From Rhizobium cauense (GTDB taxonomy: Bacteria; Pseudomonadota; Alphaproteobacteria; Rhizobiales; Rhizobiaceae), in the NCBI RefSeq assembly GCF_019511525.1, contig NZ_JAEUAT010000024.1, forward strand, positions 1-64,000: 64,000 nucleotides of DNA. Direction: 5' to 3'. A program made the translations under genes and the position numbers. The notes under the pieces are model-generated. The model worked only from the letters and a program-made list of their open reading frames with translations. It did not search any database and was not told where the DNA came from. Each line of letters begins with the position of its first letter. Positions within the stretch are counted from its first letter, which is position 1. This document shows, piece by piece, positions 27,635 to 36,764 of this stretch.

Positions 27635-28336
27635 TCAGGCGGTTTCGGCGTATTCGGCACCATCCGGCTCGCGCAGAACATAGCCGCGGCCCCAAACGGT
27701 TTCGATGTAGTTCGCGCCGCCGGCGGCGTTCGCGAGCTTCTTGCGCAGCTTGCAGATGAAGACGTCGATGATCTTCAGTTCCGGCTCGTCCATGCCACCA
27801 TAGAGGTGGTTCAGGAACATTTCCTTGGTCAGGGTCGTGCCCTTGCGGAGCGAAAGCAGCTCCAGCATCTGGTATTCCTTGCCCGTCAGGTGAACGCGCT
27901 GGCCGCCGACTTCGACGGTCTTGGCGTCGAGATTGACGATCAGTTCGCCGGTCATGATAACCGACTGGGCATGGCCCTTGGAACGACGGACGATCGCATG
28001 AATACGGGCGACAAGCTCATCCTTGTGGAACGGCTTGGTCATGTAGTCGTCGGCGCCGAAGCCGAGGCCGCGAACCTTGTCCTCAATACCGGCCATGCCG
28101 GAGAGAATCAGGATGGGTGTCTTGACCTTGGACAGGCGGAGGGTGCGAAGCACCTCATATCCGGACATGTCGGGAAGGTTCAAATCGAGAAGGATGATGT
28201 CGTAATCATACAACTTCCCGAGATCCACGCCTTCCTCACCGAGATCGGTGGTGTAGACGTTAAAACTTTCTGATTTGAGCATCAGCTCGATGCTCTGCGC
28301 TGTCGCGCTATCATCTTCGATGAGTAGTACCCGCAT
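27635..28336 (-). CDS. ctrA: Cell-cycle response regulator CtrA
   Basis: OmpR-family master regulator of alphaproteobacterial cell division, flagella and DNA replication. The 233-residue length equals known rhizobial CtrA. The receiver has the Asp pocket IEDD (7-9) and phospho-site Asp51 (ILLDLNLPDMSG) with TKPFHKDEL. The winged-helix DNA-binding half begins near 125 and contains GKEYQMLELLSLRKGTTLTKEMFL and KIIDVFICKLRKK. The ATG at 28336 has AGGGGAT upstream; a longer open frame 5' is not CtrA-like. Transcribed away from the FliJ-like gene across a 440-base regulatory region. Confidence 0.97.
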   Translation of the reverse strand: MRVLLIEDDSATAQSIELMLKSESFNVYTTDLGEEGVDLGKLYDYDIILLDLNLPDMSGYEVLRTLRLSKVKTPILILSGMAGIEDKVRGLGFGADDYMTKPFHKDELVARIHAIVRRSKGHAQSVIMTGELIVNLDAKTVEVGGQRVHLTGKEYQMLELLSLRKGTTLTKEMFLNHLYGGMDEPELKIIDVFICKLRKKLANAAGGANYIETVWGRGYVLREPDGAEYAETA

Positions 28337-28776
28337 TCTTATCCCCTTTACCGCCGCCGAAAGGTGGTCTGGCCCCCTACGCGATACCGAATATGTCACT
28401 GCGTGATTTGGAAGCTGCCACGAAATGGTTAACAAATTCTGATTCACTCTGGCAAGAGGTAATCAATTTATTAAATAATTTGTCCATTCCGCTGTTTTCC
28501 AACGAGAATCCGCAAAGCCAATTCCTTAATTTTTACATTAAGAACGGCTGGTAAGCGATTCATTCGACTCACCAATGAAGCGGTATCGGAAATCGCGTAG
28601 TTGTGTTTACCGACCCTTAAATCATCGGCACTATCATTAACGATGCCCGTAAACGAAAGGTTACCAACGGTAGGTTTTTGTTAATATCGACGGAATTTTT
28701 CTGGCGGGCCGCGTCAAAACGGCTCGCAAGGGCAGTTTAAGTGGAGCAGGGGTCTCGCATCACTGGAGTAATGCGT
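28337..28776. promoter_or_regulatory. ctrA / fliJ-like divergent control region with clustered GANTC sites
   Basis: A 440-base AT-rich stretch with no gene. It holds four GANTC sites (28441, 28506, 28557 and 28566), the target of the CcrM methyltransferase that controls ctrA in relatives. It also holds the near-palindrome TTAA-N8-TTAA at 28526-28541, one base longer than the canonical CtrA box, and further TTAA half-sites. Promoter positions themselves could not be fixed by eye. Confidence 0.6.
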
Positions 28777-29127
28777 ATGAAGTCGCGTGAGAGCCTAGTT
28801 CGCCTGAAGGAGTTTCAGGTGAACGAAAAACGTCGCCAACTGCAGCAATTGCAGATGATGATGTCCGAATTCGATCGGATGACGAAGGATCTGGAGAGCC
28901 AAATCGTCGTCGAAGAAAAGAAGTCCGGCATTTCCGACCCGAATCACTTCGCGTATCCGACCTTCGCAAAGGCAGCACGCCAGCGCGCGGACAATCTTCA
29001 GGTCTCCATCAAGGAACTGAAGATGCAGGAAGAGGCGCTGGAACAGGCGCTCGAAGAGATGCAGGCGGAATATGCACGTGCAGCCGCGCTCGAAGAGCGC
29101 GACGGCGCAGTCCGGGCAAGAGCCTAA
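28777..29127 (+). CDS. FliJ-like coiled-coil protein
   Basis: A 116-residue, highly charged and helical protein (MKSRESLVRLKEFQVNEKRR at the N terminus, then KELKMQEEALEQALEEMQAE) with continuous coiled-coil character, as in FliJ, the chaperone of flagellar export. The start at 28777 is chosen for the GGAG eight bases upstream. The position divergent from ctrA is typical of rhizobia. A flagellar role is inferred from family resemblance, not shown; no flagellar cluster is in the window. Confidence 0.7.
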   Translation: MKSRESLVRLKEFQVNEKRRQLQQLQMMMSEFDRMTKDLESQIVVEEKKSGISDPNHFAYPTFAKAARQRADNLQVSIKELKMQEEALEQALEEMQAEYARAAALEERDGAVRARA

Positions 29128-29168
29128 GGCAGTAAACGGCGCCATCAGGCGTCTCGACATTGCCTCTG

Positions 29169-29214
29169 AAAAGCCATGCATGATGGGCCGTCGCGTCCGT
29201 CATACATGGCTTTT
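29169..29214. terminator. Convergent terminator hairpin
   Basis: AAAAGCCATG and CATGGCTTTT form the base of a long hairpin between the FliJ-like gene (plus) and the small GNAT gene (minus), with T-runs both ways. Confidence 0.7.
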
Positions 29215-29231
29215 GGCGTTGGGGCTTATTC

Positions 29232-29513
29232 TTAGCCGTTGACGACGTCACGCCACTCTTCGTGGCGCTGTGCCTGCGCCTTGAAGAAAGGGCACAGTGG
29301 GAAGATTTTCCATCCACCTTTGCGCGCTTCCTCGACGGCGTGCAGAGCAAGCGCCTGGCCGACGCCCTTGCCGCGCAGCGCATCGGGAACGCCGGTGTGG
29401 TCAATAATGACAAGCTTCGGTGAGGTTCGGGAATAGGTCATTTCGGCCTGGTGGCCTTCGACCTCTGCGACGTAGCGACCGCCGGAAGGGTTCTCTTCGT
29501 TCTTGATGTCCAT
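29232..29513 (-). CDS. Small GNAT-fold protein, YjdJ/NATD1 family
   Basis: A 93-residue single-domain acetyltransferase-like protein. The cofactor loop is VPDALRGKGVGQALALHAVEE (about 45-65) and the C-terminal part PLCPFFKAQAQRHEEWRDV is typical of the YjdJ group. AGGAA lies six bases before the ATG. Substrate unknown. Confidence 0.85.
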   Translation of the reverse strand: MDIKNEENPSGGRYVAEVEGHQAEMTYSRTSPKLVIIDHTGVPDALRGKGVGQALALHAVEEARKGGWKIFPLCPFFKAQAQRHEEWRDVVNG

Positions 29514-29835
29514 TGTCGTTCCTCATCAACATTTTGCCGTCGATGAGAATTGCCATGTCGTTGCGGCCGCGCCAAGTCGCCCGATGAGGACACTGTGTTC
29601 GATGAGGTGTGGGGGGAGGTTTTGCTGCCGGTATGATCCCGGCAGCCGTTTCCGCTCGCCGATTTAGTCTCCTGCTGAGTGGTCTGTGGGGGCAGGGACG
29701 TTGCGGCGAAGCTTCTTGCAGCTGGCGGGCGCATGGCAACGCCTGGCTGCGACAATGATCTCGGGCCGGCTGTAGATCCTCTTGAGGAAATCCAGCGGCC
29801 CGAAACATAAAATTCGTTGCCCGTTGAAGGGCTGG
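29514..29835. other. Intergenic region between sciP and the YjdJ-type gene
   Basis: About 320 bases. It contains one hairpin, GCTGCCGG / CCGGCAGC (29624-29646), without a clear T-run, and the promoter of the YjdJ-type gene. No gene is supported here. Confidence 0.45.
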
Positions 29836-30111
29836 TCAGTGGCGGTACTGCTGGATGCGCGTTGTGCGCAGACCGGCAAGGCCATGGCTGTTAATAGAAG
29901 ACTGCCAGGACAGAAACTCCTCAACAGTCAGCGTGTAACGCTCGCAGGCTTCTTCCAAGCTCAACAGGCCACCGCGAACCGCCGCTACAACCTCTGCTTT
30001 GCGACGGATCACCCAGCGCCGTGTATTCGGCGGCGGCAAATCCGCAATCGTCAGCGGGCTGCCATCGGGGCCGATGACATATTTCACTCGGGGACGTATC
30101 ATTTCGGTCAT
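29836..30111 (-). CDS. sciP: CtrA inhibitor SciP (DUF1153)
   Basis: A 91-residue DNA-binding protein of the DUF1153 family, known in Caulobacter to bind CtrA and block its activation of target promoters. The sequence begins MTEMIRPRVKYVIGPDGSPL and includes RRWVIRRKAEVVAAVRGG and YTLTVEEFLSWQ, the helix-turn-helix region. The ATG at 30111 gives the usual SciP length; an upstream in-frame start at 30147 is unlikely. It belongs to the ctrA-chpT neighbourhood and has a CtrA-like box about 52 bases upstream. Confidence 0.92.
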   Translation of the reverse strand: MTEMIRPRVKYVIGPDGSPLTIADLPPPNTRRWVIRRKAEVVAAVRGGLLSLEEACERYTLTVEEFLSWQSSINSHGLAGLRTTRIQQYRH

Positions 30112-30510
30112 TGGACTCTCTACACAACTCAAGACCACGGCAGCCACTCTAGCTTGTCACATTTAAGAATTGCCTAAGCACATCGTAACACTTTGATAAG
30201 AAGTTTAGGCGTTGTTCTTCCAAGAAGCGATTTGCGCCCCTTCGACCTCCCGCTACGTAAATTTGTGTTCAGCGCATAGGAGCCATGCGTAATGGTCGGT
30301 GGGCAATTGATAATTGCCAACTTATAAGCGCCGCAACATAGTTGTGAGCGCATGACTTCGGCTCCGTTCTTATCGCAGTGTCCGGAAAGACTAGGGCGGT
30401 TTGCCACGTATCCTTTTGATACGACCCCTTTTCCTTTGTCCGGTGCCGCGGCCTTCTTGGTCGGCGTAGGAAGAAGCTGAGCCGGAGTTACCCGCCGGGG
30501 GTAAGGGATC
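30112..30510. other. Divergent intergenic region between sciP and the LuxR-type gene
   Basis: About 400 bases without a gene. It contains the CtrA-like box at 30163-30177 near sciP and, next to the LuxR-type gene, a GC-rich run ending in GGGGGTAAGGG, which includes that gene's ribosome-binding site. Confidence 0.5.
30163..30177 (-). promoter_or_regulatory. Candidate CtrA binding site upstream of sciP
   Basis: On the minus strand this reads TTAG-GCAATTC-TTAA, i.e. the CtrA box TTAA-N7-TTAA with the correct 7-base spacing and one mismatch in the first half. It ends 52 bases upstream of the sciP start codon. Confidence 0.5.
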
Positions 30511-31251
30511 ATGAGAAAACAAGAGCGCGCCGTCCGCGACGGCGTGAACGAGGCTGGTTTTTCTCCGGTCGAATCCGGGCAAGAGATCTCTGTTGAACGG
30601 TTCAATGCTTGCCTGGATGAGATGGCAAGAGAGCGCGGATTCAACTACTACTTGCTTGCCGAGTTTCCGCGTGGCGATCGCAGCAGCTTCGCGCTCAATT
30701 GTCTTGTCAGCAACTGGCCGCAAGAGGTTCTTGATTTCTACGAGGAAGCTGATCTCTTCTATTGTAGCAAGCTGGTGTCGGCGCTCAGGAAAACGGCGAT
30801 GCCGGTCTTCTGCGACAAGGCGCCATTCGAAAGCACGGTCGCAATCCGTGAAAACCCGCGCCTGACGGCTCTTTTCCGCTCACACGGCCTCAAGAACACT
30901 TTTGCCTTTGCGCCACATGACATGCATCTGCGGCAATACGTCTTCGCATTCTCGGGTGAGCGCGCCCGCCTCAGTCGATCTGATTCCATGGAGCAGATGT
31001 TCCGGGCGATGGAGTTCCTAGAATCGTTTGCGCAGAAGAACCCTGTCGAGCGGCCGAACGAAAGCCTGAGCAGTCGCGAAATCCAATGCTTACGCTGGTC
31101 GGCAGCAGGAAAGAGCAGCGAGGAGATAGCGATTATTCTAGACCTCTCCTCGCATACGGTCGTTGGATATCTGAAGAGTGCGATGCGAAAGCTCGATTCC
31201 GTCAATCGCATGCAGGCGATCGCCCGGGCACTTCGCTATCGACTGCTTTAG
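30511..31251 (+). CDS. LuxR-type transcriptional regulator
   Basis: A 246-residue regulator with an N-terminal autoinducer-binding-like domain (about 25-165) and a C-terminal LuxR helix-turn-helix (about 182-246: LSSREIQCLRWSAAGKSSEEIA, HTVVGYLKSAMRKLDSVNRM). The region aligning with the Asp-Pro that contacts acyl-homoserine lactones reads EEADLFYCSK, so the Pro is missing, and no luxI-type synthase is nearby. It may be a solo regulator using another ligand or none. AAGGGATC precedes the start. Convergent with the DUF2793 gene. Confidence 0.82.
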   Translation: MRKQERAVRDGVNEAGFSPVESGQEISVERFNACLDEMARERGFNYYLLAEFPRGDRSSFALNCLVSNWPQEVLDFYEEADLFYCSKLVSALRKTAMPVFCDKAPFESTVAIRENPRLTALFRSHGLKNTFAFAPHDMHLRQYVFAFSGERARLSRSDSMEQMFRAMEFLESFAQKNPVERPNESLSSREIQCLRWSAAGKSSEEIAIILDLSSHTVVGYLKSAMRKLDSVNRMQAIARALRYRLL

Positions 31252-31264
31252 GCGTCGATCTAAG

Positions 31265-32302
31265 CTACAACATCACTGCGGAAAGTTCGGTCTTTGCTGC
31301 TCCGAACGCATACTGCGCGCTCCCCTCATGCCTCAGCGCCAACCAATCTCCCTCGCTCAACGATGCCACTGTGCAGGCTGTATGGCGTGTCGGCGAAGTG
31401 GACGCGGGACCGATGCTAGATACAAGCGCTGTCGCGCCGTTCGCCTCGAGCACGGTCTCGTGCCCGGAGGAAGAAACTATGCTTGCGGTCAGCAACAGGA
31501 GGTAAACTCCGGTCTCCGGGACAAGGAGTCGGCTGCCAACGCCTAAGGGGACGACCGCGCCGAGGGTGAAGCCGCCCTGCAGCTGATGGAAATCGCTGAA
31601 CCCCGTTCTACTGCCAGATGCCGGCGTGGAAGTGCTGGTTGCCAGGGATGTCCGCGCAGCGGGCCTTGCCGGCGTTCTCACAGTACCTCGGGGCGAGACC
31701 GTCAGCGCAGTTAGCCAATCACTGCCGTTGCCGCTCACCTTGATGGAGAAGTCGTCGTTGCCGGCGAGGCCCATTTCGGCGCGACCGGACCAGGCCGTCT
31801 GAAAAAGCACGCTCCCGGTCTCTACTGCGGAAGCTTTATTGACTTTCAACTGATGCCCGTGGCCCGCATGTGTAAACAGGCTCGCTTCCGAGGCTACCGA
31901 CAGCCGATTGAGGCCGTCGGGCGCCGCGTTGACGCCGATCATCGGAATTGAACTGTCCGCGTCGGGCGACATGGCCTGCCATTCGTTGTTGCGGAATACA
32001 CGGAGTTGTCCAGGCACGGCGAAAAACGCCCGCCATCCCGCCTGCGGCACGATGTAAAGCCAGGCGCCGTCCTGGCGAAACGCCAGCCTTCCGCCCTTTC
32101 CAGACCAGGGTCCATCGGCTCCCTCTGCGACGAGGTAGCATTGTCCTTCAGCGGGTGCAGGCGGGGGGAGGGAAGCTTCGCCGACGATGCAGAGCTGAAC
32201 GATGGCATCGAGACGCTGCAGCGCCTCGTTGTGGGTCACGTGCTTCTGCGCCTGGGATGGCAGGATGTAGGGAAGGGCAAGATTGTTGGTCTGGTCCGAC
32301 AT
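31265..32302 (-). CDS. DUF2793 phage/GTA-type structural protein
   Basis: A 345-residue protein whose N-terminal ~130 residues match the DUF2793 pattern of phage or gene-transfer-agent tail genes: LALPYILPSQAQKHVTHNEALQRLDAIVQL and PAEGQCYLVAEGADGPWSGK. The remainder, rich in Ser, Thr and Gly, ends in a C1q/jelly-roll-like domain (GGFTLGAVVPLGVGSRLLVPETGVYLLLLTASI). It is alone, with no other phage genes around, so it is probably a stranded remnant or a recruited surface protein. ATG at 32302 follows GGGAG. Confidence 0.75.
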   Translation of the reverse strand: MSDQTNNLALPYILPSQAQKHVTHNEALQRLDAIVQLCIVGEASLPPPAPAEGQCYLVAEGADGPWSGKGGRLAFRQDGAWLYIVPQAGWRAFFAVPGQLRVFRNNEWQAMSPDADSSIPMIGVNAAPDGLNRLSVASEASLFTHAGHGHQLKVNKASAVETGSVLFQTAWSGRAEMGLAGNDDFSIKVSGNGSDWLTALTVSPRGTVRTPARPAARTSLATSTSTPASGSRTGFSDFHQLQGGFTLGAVVPLGVGSRLLVPETGVYLLLLTASIVSSSGHETVLEANGATALVSSIGPASTSPTRHTACTVASLSEGDWLALRHEGSAQYAFGAAKTELSAVML

Positions 32303-32433
32303 AATCAGAGACTCCCGGCTTCGCCTGGACGCTGCCTGGCGTGGTTTCATTTACCGGGAATGCTAGCCGTGGTGATCCGAGCGTGGACAGTGGCAGGTTC
32401 ACGCCATTGAGTTTGCACGTCTTTTTAGAAAAT

Positions 32434-33228
32434 CTATGCCCGCTCCAGCGCCGACCTCGCGCCGCCCCAGGAAATGAAGTCCGGGTTGGCAAAGTCGCTG
32501 TCATGGGCCTGCGATCTCTTGCCGTAGGCAAGAGGTAGCCCGTCCAGCGTCACGGTCGAACCACCGGCGGCACGCAACACCGCGTCGCCAGCCGCCGTGT
32601 CCCATTCCATGGTGCGCGTGAAGCGCGGATACACATCGGCCAGGCCCTCGGCCAGAAGACAAAATTTCAACGAAGAGCCGATGTTGGTGCAGCTTGAGAT
32701 CGCATTCGCTGCGAGAAAATCGTCCGTCTGGCTGCTGTTGTGAGAGCGACTCGCCAGTGCCGTCCGTTCGGCCGGTTGCGGGCGCACCTGAATGGCGATG
32801 CGGCTTGCAATCTGGAAACCGCCATCGACGAAGAGCTTTTCGGCCTTGCCATTTTCTCCGGCGAAAGCAACGCCGAGTGCCGGCGCATAGACGATCCCGG
32901 CGACGGGGCGCCCGTCACTGATATAGGCAATGTTAACGGTGAATTCGCGTCGCTTGTCGATGAACTCCTTCGTGCCATCGAGCGGGTCAACCAGAAAAAA
33001 ATGCGTACCGATCGACGGCACGTTCCCGGCTGCTACCGATTCTTCCGCAATGATGGGTATATCGGGAAAAGCGGTTTCCAGCTGCGCGATGATGATGCGT
33101 TCTGCCGTCTCGTCGGCAATGGTTACGGGGCTGTTGTCAGCCTTGCTGACAGACGCGCAGCCGCTCAGGTAAACCTGCATGATTGCTTTGCCCGCTTCGA
33201 GAGCGGCGCGCTCAAATGTTTCGAGCAT
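32434..33228 (-). CDS. cysQ: 3'(2'),5'-bisphosphate nucleotidase CysQ
   Basis: Hydrolyses 3'-phosphoadenosine 5'-phosphate, a by-product of sulfate assimilation. The 264-residue inositol-monophosphatase-family protein has metal ligands in IIAEESVAAG, VDPLDGTKEFI and MEWDTAAGDAVLRAAGG. The KEFIDKRREFTVNIA sequence after the DPLDGT motif is typical of CysQ rather than inositol phosphatases. The start at 33228 has GGAAGG six bases upstream. Confidence 0.93.
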   Translation of the reverse strand: MLETFERAALEAGKAIMQVYLSGCASVSKADNSPVTIADETAERIIIAQLETAFPDIPIIAEESVAAGNVPSIGTHFFLVDPLDGTKEFIDKRREFTVNIAYISDGRPVAGIVYAPALGVAFAGENGKAEKLFVDGGFQIASRIAIQVRPQPAERTALASRSHNSSQTDDFLAANAISSCTNIGSSLKFCLLAEGLADVYPRFTRTMEWDTAAGDAVLRAAGGSTVTLDGLPLAYGKRSQAHDSDFANPDFISWGGARSALERA

Positions 33229-33586
33229 TCGCTCGCCTTCCGATTCCCACGTAGCCGACTTTGGGCCTCCACACTTCATATAGGGGTATCTTTCCGTGAT
33301 TGGGAATCCCCCGGGCTATGCGAGGCGTATCCCCGCCTTTGAGAAAACGCCGTTTCAAGGCGATTTGCAGTCAAAAAGCACACTATCGGGCTTGCTATGC
33401 TAAAAAATACGAAATTCTGACTACTAAAAAGTCATTTTCACCAAAAATTCAAAGAACTTTGGGGCTTTGCGATTTTGCACTTCCCTTTTGGTTTGAAAGC
33501 GGTATGAAATCTTTAATTAAGGGCTCAACAAGAGCTCGAAGAACAAGAGATGCAGTCGATCTCGCTGCATCCAGGGGAAATGACAT
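33229..33586. other. Promoter region of the liv operon
   Basis: About 360 bases, notably AT-rich from 33370 to 33500, between cysQ (minus) and livH (plus). A short hairpin GATGCAG / CTGCATC lies at 33549-33571, just before the livH ribosome-binding site AGGGG. I found no match to a sigma-54 promoter. Confidence 0.5.
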
Positions 33587-34489
<903 letters not shown>

Positions 34490-34494
34490 ACATC

Positions 34495-35889
34495 ATGGAA
34501 AATGTTGCACGTTCCGCTGACAAGTCCGTAAAGGCCGGACTTGTTCAGACGGGTATTAAAGAAGCTCTGTTCGCAGGTCTCATCGCGTTCGGCATGTTTG
34601 TCCTGTATGTCGGCCTGAAGACCGACCAGAACATCAGCAACGAGCTCATCATCGTCCAGCGGTGGGGACTGCTCTCCATTTTCGTTGCCATTGCGGTCGT
34701 TGGTCGCTTCCTGTCGGTGGTTTTCCTGAGGCCGCATCTCGATGCGCGCAAGCTCAGGAAGGCGCGCAGCGGTCAGCTGGATATCTCGGCGGAAAAGGGC
34801 TTCTTCCATCAGCACTTTCTGAAGATTGCGCTGCTCGCATTGCTCCTCTACCCGATGGTCATCGTCGCGCTCTTCGGTGCCCAGGGTTCGCTGAAGTGGG
34901 TCGACAATTTCGGGATCCAGATCCTGATCTACGTGATGCTGGCGTGGGGTCTGAACATTGTCGTCGGACTGGCCGGTCTGCTGGACCTGGGTTATGTCGC
35001 CTTCTATGCTGTCGGCGCTTATTCCTACGCGCTTCTGTCAAGCTATTTCGGCCTGTCCTTCTGGGTGCTGCTGCCTCTCTCCGGTATTCTGGCCGCGTTG
35101 TGGGGTGTCATCCTCGGCTTTCCGGTCCTGCGCCTGCGCGGTGACTACCTTGCCATCGTTACGCTGGCGTTCGGTGAGATCATCCGCCTGGTGATTATCA
35201 ACTGGACGGATCTTACCAAGGGTACGTTCGGTATCTCGGGTATTCCGAAGGCCACTTTGTTCGGTATTCCTTTCGATGCGAGCGCTGGCGGCTTTGCGAA
35301 GCTCTTCCACCTGCCGATCTCCTCGGCTTACTACAAGATCTTCCTTTTCTACCTGATCCTCGCGCTTTGCCTGCTGACCGCCTATGTGACAATCCGCCTG
35401 CGCCGGATGCCGATCGGTCGCGCATGGGAAGCCTTGCGTGAAGACGAGATCGCATGCCGCTCGCTCGGCATCAATACGGTCACGACCAAGCTGACGGCCT
35501 TCGCAACCGGCGCAATGTTCGGTGGGTTTGCAGGATCCTTCTTCGCGGCTCGTCAGGGCTTTGTCTCTCCGGAATCGTTCGTCTTCCTGGAATCCGCCGT
35601 CATCCTCGCAATCGTCGTTCTCGGCGGCATGGGGTCACTGACCGGTATCGCGATTGCCGCCATCGTCATGGTCGGCGGTACGGAAATGCTGCGCGAAATG
35701 GAGTTCCTGAAGCTGATCTTCGGGCCTGACTTTACGCCGGAACTCTATCGCATGCTGCTTTTCGGTCTGGCGATGGTTGTCGTCATGCTGATCAAGCCAC
35801 GCGGTTTCGTCGGGTCGCGTGAACCGACGGCCTTCCTCAAGGAGCGCAAGGCTGTTTCCGGAAGCTTCACCAAAGAGGGCCACGGTTGA
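34495..35889 (+). CDS. livM: Branched-chain amino acid ABC transporter permease LivM
   Basis: A 464-residue permease, second half of the transport channel. The N-terminal ~110 residues are an extension with two or three helices found in rhizobial LivM; the core runs from about 120 (YVMLAWGLNIVVGLAGLLDLGYVAFYAVGAY) and includes RLRGDYLAIVTLAFGEIIRL and RIGRAWEALREDEIACRSLG-like sequence (PIGRAWEALREDEIA). Start at 34495, five bases after livH. Its stop overlaps the upstream possible start of livG. Confidence 0.96.
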   Translation: MENVARSADKSVKAGLVQTGIKEALFAGLIAFGMFVLYVGLKTDQNISNELIIVQRWGLLSIFVAIAVVGRFLSVVFLRPHLDARKLRKARSGQLDISAEKGFFHQHFLKIALLALLLYPMVIVALFGAQGSLKWVDNFGIQILIYVMLAWGLNIVVGLAGLLDLGYVAFYAVGAYSYALLSSYFGLSFWVLLPLSGILAALWGVILGFPVLRLRGDYLAIVTLAFGEIIRLVIINWTDLTKGTFGISGIPKATLFGIPFDASAGGFAKLFHLPISSAYYKIFLFYLILALCLLTAYVTIRLRRMPIGRAWEALREDEIACRSLGINTVTTKLTAFATGAMFGGFAGSFFAARQGFVSPESFVFLESAVILAIVVLGGMGSLTGIAIAAIVMVGGTEMLREMEFLKLIFGPDFTPELYRMLLFGLAMVVVMLIKPRGFVGSREPTAFLKERKAVSGSFTKEGHG

Positions 35890-36764
35890 TGAGCCCTCAG
35901 GAAACAAACATGTCCAGCGATACTCTGCTCAAGGTCGAGCACCTGTCGATGAAGTTCGGCGGCCTGATGGCGATCAACGACTTCTCCTTCGAGGCGAAGC
36001 GCGGCGACATCACCGCTCTGATCGGCCCGAACGGCGCCGGCAAGACGACAGTCTTCAACTGCATCACCGGCTTCTATAAGCCGACGATGGGAATGATCAC
36101 GCTCCAGCAGAAGAACGGCAAGGAGTTCCTGCTCGAGCGCCTTCCGGATTTCCGGATCACCAAGGAAGCCAAGGTCGCCCGTACGTTCCAGAACATCCGC
36201 TTGTTTTCCGGCCTGACGGTTCTCGAAAACCTCCTGGTCGCCCAGCACAACAAGCTGATGAAGGCGTCGGGCTATACGGTGATGGGACTTCTCGGCATCG
36301 GGCCCTATCGGTCCGAAGCAAAGAACGCCATCGAACTGGCCCGCCACTGGCTGGAGAAGGCAGATCTCATCGATCGCGCCGACGACCCGGCCGGCGATCT
36401 TCCCTACGGTGCCCAGCGCCGCTTGGAGATCGCACGCGCCATGTGCACGGAGCCGGAACTTCTCTGCCTCGACGAACCGGCAGCGGGCCTCAATCCCCGC
36501 GAGTCGGCGGCTCTCAACGCGCTGCTGCGAAGCATCCGCGCCGAAAGCGGCACGTCGATCTTGCTGATCGAGCATGACATGTCTGTCGTCATGGAAATTT
36601 CCGACCATGTCGTGGTGCTCGAATACGGCCAGAAGATTTCGGACGGCACACCTGATGAAGTGAAGAATGATCCGAGGGTTATCGCAGCCTATCTCGGCGT
36701 TGAAGACGAGGAAGTGGAAGAAGTGATCGCAGCCGTAGAGAACCTCGAAGGAGGCTCGCACTAA
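35889..36764 (+). CDS. livG: Branched-chain amino acid ABC transporter ATP-binding protein LivG
   Basis: ATPase subunit of about 291 residues. It has Walker A GPNGAGKTT, the Q-loop TFQNIRLF, the degenerate signature LPYGAQRRLEIARAM, Walker B LLCLDEPAAGLNP and switch IEHDMSVVM. Two starts are possible: ATG at 35889, overlapping the livM stop with GAGGG upstream, or ATG at 35910 with AGGA upstream, beginning MSSDTLLKVEHLSMKFGG. The first is given because of the coupling overlap; the second is equally family-like. Confidence 0.95.
   Translation: MSPQETNMSSDTLLKVEHLSMKFGGLMAINDFSFEAKRGDITALIGPNGAGKTTVFNCITGFYKPTMGMITLQQKNGKEFLLERLPDFRITKEAKVARTFQNIRLFSGLTVLENLLVAQHNKLMKASGYTVMGLLGIGPYRSEAKNAIELARHWLEKADLIDRADDPAGDLPYGAQRRLEIARAMCTEPELLCLDEPAAGLNPRESAALNALLRSIRAESGTSILLIEHDMSVVMEISDHVVVLEYGQKISDGTPDEVKNDPRVIAAYLGVEDEEVEEVIAAVENLEGGSH

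Noticed and set aside
33440..33490. Sigma-54-like sequence before livH
   Set aside because: GG and GC elements are twelve bases apart instead of ten.
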